Shown: piece after piece, positions 58,916 to 64,000 of the stretch
Layout: each line of letters starts with the position of its first letter
Position numbering within the stretch: position 1 is the stretch's first letter
From: Candidatus Aenigmatarchaeota archaeon
Lineage (GTDB): Archaea > Aenigmatarchaeota > Aenigmatarchaeia > CG10238-14 > SCSR01
Reading direction: 5' to 3'
Assembly: GCA_016181005.1 (NCBI GenBank)
Contig: JACPAE010000001.1
Location: 62,001 to 126,000, forward strand
DNA length: 64,000 nt
Notes under the pieces: generated by a model
The model's input: only the letters and a program-made list of their open reading frames with translations
The model's database searches: none
What the model was told of the DNA's origin: nothing
Made by a program: the position numbers and the translations under genes

Positions 58916-59849
58916 ATCTATCCATGTTATTGGAATACCACTTATAAGTCAATTTAAGGCCTTCTTCGAAAGGTGTCTCTGGAGACCATTCCAAAAATTT
59001 CTTCGCCTTTTGATTATCGCAGTGTATGAGCATAGGGGATGATAGTTGCTTATTTAACGATGTGTATTCTGCGCCAGAGTGGACTGCTATCTGCATTCCT
59101 ATGTCGCCAACTTTTATCTTGCTTCCTGAGGTTATGTTTATCGGGCCTCCTATGAACTCGCTTTCTGCGGCCTTCAAAAATGCGAATACTGTGTCGGCTA
59201 TATAAGTGAAATCTCTGATAAATTCGCCGTTCCAAACTTCGATCTTCTTGCTTTTTATCGCCTGTATTATTATGGTCGGTATTATGTAGTCCGAAGCCTG
59301 TTTTGGACCGAACATGTTCGAAAGACGTAGATAAACAGTGGGTACATTTCTGATTTTACTATATTGTTCGCATAATTCTTCCCCGATTTTTTTGGTTAGG
59401 CAGTAAACATTTGTTGAGATATCTATAGGATGGTTCTCGTCTATTGGCAGATATTTTGGATTACCATATAGAAGGGTTGATGAAGAAAATACAAGCTTTT
59501 TCAAATTGCTATTTTTTTGTGCGAAATTAAGGACGTTCAAAGTTCCCATGACATTAATTCTGAATGCCAGCTCTGGATTGTCTTGGCACACGCGTGGCTG
59601 TCCTATTGCACCTAAATGAAAAATATGCTCATAGTCTGTTTTCAAGCTATCAAAATCTTCCTTTTTTGATATATCAATATCAACAATTCCTATATTGTCC
59701 TTGAACTCGTCGAGATTTATTGTAGAAGTCTTTCTTATTACATCAAGAGCTGTGACATCAGCCTTTAACGCAACCAATTTCTGGATTATGTGAGATCCGA
59801 TGAATCCAGCCCCACCAGTCACCAGAACTTTCTTTCCTTCCCAGTCCAT
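58908..59849 (-). CDS. NAD-dependent nucleotide-sugar epimerase/dehydratase
   Basis: The start is ATG 59849 (MDWEGKKVLVTGGAGFIGSH), 313 residues. It has the NAD-binding GGAGFIGS, the FSSSTLLYG catalytic Ser/Thr, and YCLTKKIGE (Tyr-x3-Lys) of the extended SDR family, close to UDP-glucose 4-epimerases or dTDP-sugar dehydratases. It makes a sugar donor for the glycosyltransferases around it. A GTG nine bases upstream is an alternative. Confidence 0.88.
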   Translation of the reverse strand: MDWEGKKVLVTGGAGFIGSHIIQKLVALKADVTALDVIRKTSTINLDEFKDNIGIVDIDISKKEDFDSLKTDYEHIFHLGAIGQPRVCQDNPELAFRINVMGTLNVLNFAQKNSNLKKLVFSSSTLLYGNPKYLPIDENHPIDISTNVYCLTKKIGEELCEQYSKIRNVPTVYLRLSNMFGPKQASDYIIPTIIIQAIKSKKIEVWNGEFIRDFTYIADTVFAFLKAAESEFIGGPINITSGSKIKVGDIGMQIAVHSGAEYTSLNKQLSSPMLIHCDNQKAKKFLEWSPETPFEEGLKLTYKWYSNNMDRFS

Positions 59850-59879
59850 TTTTGTCACATAATAATTCGCTAAAAATGG

Positions 59880-60269
59880 TTATATTGGTTGCTCCAAATC
59901 AATTTCCGTCCTGAAAGTGTCTTCCTCATACTTTCCACTGTCTCTTGTCTCTGTACTGAACGTGAGGAAAACAGTATCTTCCAATGCCTTGTGAGCATGT
60001 ATAATCATTTGGGGAACTATTTCCAAATCACCAGGAACTAGTATGTGGCTCTTCACAACTGCACCACCATCCAATTCTTTGGTGAATGACTGCATCTTCC
60101 CGCTAACAATATAGATATATTGCGCAGATTTTTTGTGATAATGTTTGCCTCTTACCGCCCCTGCTTTGGATGCTATTATACCGATATGACTCACTGGTTC
60201 CTCAAGTATGTCGCTTATTGTTCCCCTCTCGTCGATAAATGCAGGTTTTATCTTTACAATTCTGTACAT
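59880..60269 (-). CDS. Cupin sugar isomerase/epimerase (WxcM/FdtA-like)
   Basis: The 129-residue protein reads IDERGTISDILEEPVSHIGI and then GKHYHKKSAQYIYIVSGKMQ, the metal-binding cupin strand. It resembles dTDP-4-dehydrosugar isomerases (FdtA/QdtA/WxcM). It is on the same strand as the epimerase, 30 bases upstream, and probably works on the same nucleotide sugar. Confidence 0.75.
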   Translation of the reverse strand: MYRIVKIKPAFIDERGTISDILEEPVSHIGIIASKAGAVRGKHYHKKSAQYIYIVSGKMQSFTKELDGGAVVKSHILVPGDLEIVPQMIIHAHKALEDTVFLTFSTETRDSGKYEEDTFRTEIDLEQPI

Positions 60270-60329
60270 GAAGCATCTATTGTTAATAGAATCAATTAAC
60301 TTTATATCTTATAGGGAAAACTGTTTATA

Positions 60330-61100
60330 ATGGTTAAAGCGCTTTCAGAAGAACTTGTTGCAGTCATTACAGGAGGTGGCAAAGGGATAGGTAAATCCAT
60401 TGCTCAGGAGCTGGCGAAAACTGGGGCACATATCGTAATTTGTGCAAGAAATGAGGATGACTTGAAGAAAGTATGTGAAGATATTAGAAGGTCCAATGGA
60501 AAGTGTGATTATAATGTGGTTGATGTAACCAGCAAGCAAGATGTTGAGAAGTTTGTTGAAAGCGTGATTATGAAATATGGGAGGATAGATGTTTTGGTTA
60601 ATAATGCTGGATTTGCAAACGGTAAGAAATACATAGAATCTGTCACCGATGATGAGTATGAGAATTATTTCGAAACCAATGTTCACTCTGTATTTTATTT
60701 CCTAAGAAAGGTTATACCTGAGATGAAAAGTCAAAATAGTGGTTTGATAATAAATGTATCTTCACAATCTGGGCTACATGCAAGCCCAATAATGCCGATT
60801 TATTCAGCCAATAAATTTGCAATTGAAGCCTTTACCGAAGCAGTTGCGAAAGAGTTTGAAGAGTCTGGCTGCAATGCTAAGTGTATTGCTATATGCCCTT
60901 CTGGCGTGAATACGGAAATGCGAGTCAAGTTGTTCGGTTTGGAGGATGCTAAATTACAGCAGTCACCAGATGTAGTGGGAAAAGTTGTAAGTGATATTGT
61001 TTTAACGAAAATAGACGTACCTAATGGTGCCAATGTGCATATCAGAAACGGTTCTGTCGCTAAAATAGATGATGTCCTATATGACTGGAGATCTAAATGA
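60330..61100 (+). CDS. Short-chain dehydrogenase/reductase
   Basis: The 256-residue protein has TGGGKGIGKSIAQELA for NAD(P) binding, VNNAGFANG, and YSANKFAIEAF (Tyr-x3-Lys) with the Ser of INVSSQSG. It fits FabG-like reductases; here it may reduce a keto-sugar. A TATA-like TTTATAATGG is at the start, and the ATG is 60 bases from the divergent cupin gene. It overlaps the FkbM gene by 4 bases. Confidence 0.85.
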   Translation: MVKALSEELVAVITGGGKGIGKSIAQELAKTGAHIVICARNEDDLKKVCEDIRRSNGKCDYNVVDVTSKQDVEKFVESVIMKYGRIDVLVNNAGFANGKKYIESVTDDEYENYFETNVHSVFYFLRKVIPEMKSQNSGLIINVSSQSGLHASPIMPIYSANKFAIEAFTEAVAKEFEESGCNAKCIAICPSGVNTEMRVKLFGLEDAKLQQSPDVVGKVVSDIVLTKIDVPNGANVHIRNGSVAKIDDVLYDWRSK

Positions 61101-61912
61101 TTCTTAACAAATTATTTGTCTTTATTACGAGATTCAAAGACGGTTATACCTTCTTTGATAAGATAAAAATCTTTTTCCATAATGTTTTGTACATAATTCT
61201 GTATCCGATAAACACGATTTCATTTCTTCTTTCGAGAAGGCACCTTTTACATCCTCGAGTGTTCTTTTCAGGTTTCGTAATTAAAAACTCCGATGGTACA
61301 TTTTACTGCCGTGACAATGTTGATATGGATATAGTTTCAGAAAGGTTTGAGAGCGATTTAAGAAGATATTTCAAAGGCTTTAAAAGAGGGACATTTATAG
61401 ATGTAGGTTCCAACATCGGGAAATACACTGTAATGATAGGGAGAGGAGGCAAGGTAAAAGTAGTCTCGATAGAACCTGAGAAAGATAATTTTCGTGCGTT
61501 AAAGAAAAACTTGGATTTGAACAACTGTAGAAATGTATTGGCTGTCAACATGGCTGCATGGAAAGAAAGAGGTGAGATAAAGTTATTCGAACATGAGGGT
61601 CAAGGTGTCTTGGCTTCTGCCACAAAACCATCTGAGACTTATACCACCGTACGTGCAGATTCAATTGATAACATCATTAATGATAACAACATCAGTGATG
61701 TAGATTTTGTAAAAATAGATGTAGAAGGCGCAGAACCTGAAGTATTGAAAGGGATGAAAAACATCCTTAGTGCTGGTAACACCAAGATAATTTTTGAAGC
61801 TTGGGACGAAGAACATTTTAGAAAATGTATGAAGATATTGGACAAATATCGTTATGTTGCTAAAAGAATAGGCAAAATCTATTGGTTTGCGACCAAACCT
61901 AGGACTCGATAA
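61097..61912 (+). CDS. FkbM family methyltransferase
   Basis: The 271-residue protein has a 60-residue N-terminal part with a hydrophobic segment, then the SAM-binding FIDVGSNIGKYTVMIGRG, VVSIEPEKDNFRAL and DFVKIDVEGAEPEVLKGM typical of FkbM O-methyltransferases that decorate sugars. It starts inside the stop of the SDR gene (ATGA). It overlaps the opposing C-methyltransferase gene by 14 bases. Confidence 0.9.
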   Translation: MILNKLFVFITRFKDGYTFFDKIKIFFHNVLYIILYPINTISFLLSRRHLLHPRVFFSGFVIKNSDGTFYCRDNVDMDIVSERFESDLRRYFKGFKRGTFIDVGSNIGKYTVMIGRGGKVKVVSIEPEKDNFRALKKNLDLNNCRNVLAVNMAAWKERGEIKLFEHEGQGVLASATKPSETYTTVRADSIDNIINDNNISDVDFVKIDVEGAEPEVLKGMKNILSAGNTKIIFEAWDEEHFRKCMKILDKYRYVAKRIGKIYWFATKPRTR

Positions 61913-63113
61913 CACTAGGCTCTGGTATTGGTATTATAATCTTACCTTTGTATCCCTTGTTCCTTATTTTCGGTATTATGTCATCCTTTATATTCCATGG
62001 TAACATTACTGCATATTCCGGTTGATCTTTTACCATTTCTGATTCATCAAAAATTTTTATATGCATACCGGGAGAATACTTATTGGCTTTAGACATATTT
62101 GTTTCTACAAGATAGTCGAGTAAGTTAGAGTCGATTTTGCAAAAGTTCAGCAACGTTGTGCTTTTCGCAGGGGCTCCAATGCCGATTATTCGGTGTCCTT
62201 TTGATTTCAAGTCATGCAGTAGGTTCCTCAATTTTATCCTGGTTTCGTTCACACGTTTCCTAAAGTTTTCAAATGACTCTTTTGTATTTAAGCCCTTTTC
62301 CTGTTCAAGAATAGTTGCGACAGAATCCTTTATTGTATGTACACCTCTCTTACATGCAAAAACTAATATTGAACCTCCTTGGTTTTGAGTCCTTTCAGCA
62401 TGAAAGACATCCATGCCAAATCTCTTGAACAAATTAATCAAGGCTTCCAACGAATAGTACCTCAGATGCTCGTGGTATATTTCGTCGTATTGTAGTTTTT
62501 CAACCATGTCTAGAAGATAGTGCGACTCTGTGATGAACACTCCAGAATCTTCAAGGAGCATTTTCACGCCATTGATTAATGATGCCAGCTCTTTTACATG
62601 AGCAAACACGTTCAAGCCTGTTATGATTTTTGCCTTTCCATGATTTTTAAGAATATCTTTTGCCAAATTCTCATCGAAAAACTCATTTATGGTAGGTATT
62701 CCCTTTTCTATTGAAACCTTTGCTACACTGGATGGATCTACGCCCAGAATCTTGACATTGTGGGGTATGTAGTTTTCTAACAATGTCCCATCATTTGAGC
62801 CTACGTCTATAACAAAGTCGTTTTCTTTCAGGTTATATTCCTTTATCAGCCTGTCTACAAGCATATTGGCGTGCTTGACGAAAACCTTGTTTGATGACGA
62901 CATGTAAACATAATGATCTGTGAACAGTGCCTTTGGGTCGACTGTATTGCTCAATTGTACAAGCTTGCAGTCTTCACAGTATACGGCCTTCAAGGGATAG
63001 AAAATTTCCTCTTTGTTCAATCTTTCATCAGACAAGAAATCGTCGCTGGGTGGATGATGTCCTAAATCCAAAACAGTGTAAAGCCTATTGCCAGAACATA
63101 CTTGGCATTTCAT
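61899..63113 (-). CDS. Deoxysugar C-methyltransferase
   Basis: The 404-residue protein begins with a zinc-binding set (CQVCSG and YCEDCKLVQ), followed by SAM motif VIDVGSNDGTLL and the HLRYYSLEALINLFKRFGM region typical of NovU/TylC3-type methyltransferases, which methylate carbon 3 or 5 of NDP-4-keto sugars. It supports a branched sugar in the surface glycan. A divergent promoter region (63114-63207) separates it from the GT39-like gene. Confidence 0.9.
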   Translation of the reverse strand: MKCQVCSGNRLYTVLDLGHHPPSDDFLSDERLNKEEIFYPLKAVYCEDCKLVQLSNTVDPKALFTDHYVYMSSSNKVFVKHANMLVDRLIKEYNLKENDFVIDVGSNDGTLLENYIPHNVKILGVDPSSVAKVSIEKGIPTINEFFDENLAKDILKNHGKAKIITGLNVFAHVKELASLINGVKMLLEDSGVFITESHYLLDMVEKLQYDEIYHEHLRYYSLEALINLFKRFGMDVFHAERTQNQGGSILVFACKRGVHTIKDSVATILEQEKGLNTKESFENFRKRVNETRIKLRNLLHDLKSKGHRIIGIGAPAKSTTLLNFCKIDSNLLDYLVETNMSKANKYSPGMHIKIFDESEMVKDQPEYAVMLPWNIKDDIIPKIRNKGYKGKIIIPIPEPSVIES

Positions 63114-63207
63114 AGTATAATCTATACTGGAAAAGGCTTTAAATCTCTTGATGCCGTTAAAATATTAAACCTTGTTCTAGAAAGGTAATATTCAGGGAAA
63201 GGTAAAA

Positions 63208-64000
63208 ATGAGGTTTGATCTGACGTCAAAGGACTTTATAGCAGTCCTATTGATCCTAATAGTCTTTGTGTTCGTCCTTGAAACTACGAGCATGATTAAA
63301 TCGAACGTAATTTTTGGCGACGAGGGCTTTCACGCCGGTCTGGCCAAGTGGATTTCAGAAAATAAGGAGTATCCTAAATGGAACCCTCTAGGATATACAA
63401 ACGTTTTCAAGACTGGATATTCAAGACCGCCTCTATTCAACATTTTGGAGGCAGGATTTCTTTTTGTACTTGGAAATCATGAAATAGTTCTTAAGATATT
63501 ATCTCCGATTATAGCTGCACTTATAGGCATCTCATTCTATATTCTAATCAAAAACTTGTACAATAAGGAAATAGGTTTTATTGCCACTCTGATTTTCATA
63601 GGATTTCCTTCATTTGTAACTTATAGCCTGTTGGTGTTTGATGAAATTCTCTTTGTGTTTTACATGGTGCTGTTTATGCTGACGCTTTCTATGGGTGTGA
63701 AGACTGGCAACAACAAGTATTGGCTACTGTCCGGCATCTTTGGTGGATTGGGTATGCTAACTAAGAATGCAGGTATAATGGTCCCATTATTTCTATCGCT
63801 TGCTTTCCTGTATCTGGTGATAAAAGAAAAGGATTTGAAACTTTATGTAAAGAAGTTTTTGTTTCTTTTAATCATAATTGCTTTGGTTTTCGGACCTTTC
63901 GTATTAAGGAACTTGGAACTTTATAACACTATTGCATGCTACGAAATACCGTTCGCCCCAATAGACCAAAGCGGATGTGATCTCAAAACCTTTGAGGAAG
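63208..64000 (+). CDS. GT39-like polytopic glycosyltransferase (partial, runs off the window)
   Basis: ATG 63208 after GGTAAAA; the frame is open to the last base (264 codons and more). It has an acidic GDEGFHAGLAKWISENKE, the Asp-Glu pair of PMT/ArnT-like GT-C enzymes, and six or more hydrophobic helices (VLLILIVFVFVLETTS; FFLLIIIALVFGPFV-like). Such enzymes use polyprenyl-phosphate sugars outside the cell. The C-terminal part is missing, so length cannot be compared. Confidence 0.75.
   Translation, partial: MRFDLTSKDFIAVLLILIVFVFVLETTSMIKSNVIFGDEGFHAGLAKWISENKEYPKWNPLGYTNVFKTGYSRPPLFNILEAGFLFVLGNHEIVLKILSPIIAALIGISFYILIKNLYNKEIGFIATLIFIGFPSFVTYSLLVFDEILFVFYMVLFMLTLSMGVKTGNNKYWLLSGIFGGLGMLTKNAGIMVPLFLSLAFLYLVIKEKDLKLYVKKFLFLLIIIALVFGPFVLRNLELYNTIACYEIPFAPIDQSGCDLKTFEE

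Noticed and set aside
1-64000. CRISPR arrays, insertion sequences, rRNA operons
   Set aside because: No regularly spaced direct repeats, no transposase with terminal inverted repeats and no rRNA signature words were found on reading either strand.

Overview
The window is chromosomal DNA of an archaeon, most likely a DPANN-type lineage. Archaeal markers are eukaryote-like ribosomal proteins (S17e, S3Ae, S15), aIF1A, NMD3, a Dim2-like KH protein, topoisomerase VI A and B, RadA, a single-OB RPA, a histone, Alba, Bud32, diphthine synthase, Trm5, endonuclease Q, tRNA-splicing endonuclease and AglB. None of the five tRNA genes encodes CCA, and three carry bulge-helix-bulge introns. Genes are tightly packed with many ATGA/TGATG overlaps. 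No 16S rRNA is present, so the phylum cannot be fixed.

Layout: 1-15 kb is mostly housekeeping (Lon-like protease end, M50 protease, EndoQ, S17e, EndA, a GT2 glycosyltransferase, NMD3, aIF1A, Dim2, Top6B/A, PIMT, Alba) with tRNA-Val, tRNA-Phe, tRNA-Thr and tRNA-Trp, plus secreted or anchored proteins at 2.9-6.8 kb. The tRNA-Phe gene folds only if four short introns (18, 15, 16 and 20 nt) are removed, each with a 4-bp central helix and two 3-nt bulges. Next to it lies an EndA whose expected catalytic lysine reads as alanine.

15-33 kb holds the most unusual system. A minus-strand operon encodes a PilT/TadA-type ATPase and a TadC-type membrane platform, followed by about ten small or modular proteins with class III (pilin-like) N-termini. 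Several pilin-like scaffolds carry wall-active domains: a GH5-type glycosidase, an amidase_2 peptidoglycan amidase and a lysozyme-like transglycosylase. Another is a glycine-zipper protein. A convergent 1065-residue membrane protein ends in a further lysozyme-like domain. I interpret this as an archaeal type IV-pilus-like machine bearing enzymes aimed at a neighbour's wall. Divergent from it (33-36.4 kb) is a plus-strand set of two coiled-coil proteins and several small polytopic membrane proteins, three of them paralogous, probably part of the same apparatus.

36-40 kb has a putative HEKIH metalloprotease, diphthine synthase, membrane proteins and Trm5, whose stop codon lies inside tRNA-Leu(CAG). 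40.5-47.5 kb is an AT-rich defence island: DUF4411 toxin with XRE/ImmA protein, a short ribbon-helix-helix regulator with paired 15-bp sites, a cytosine-5 methyltransferase, Vsr, an unknown partner, a DGQHR protein and a McrB-N-like protein. 47.6-53.5 kb returns to housekeeping genes. 53.5-64 kb is a protein-glycosylation and sugar-modification locus: AglB, two GT4 glycosyltransferases, an HprK-like kinase, an epimerase, a cupin, an SDR, FkbM and C-methyltransferases, and a GT39-like enzyme running off the end.
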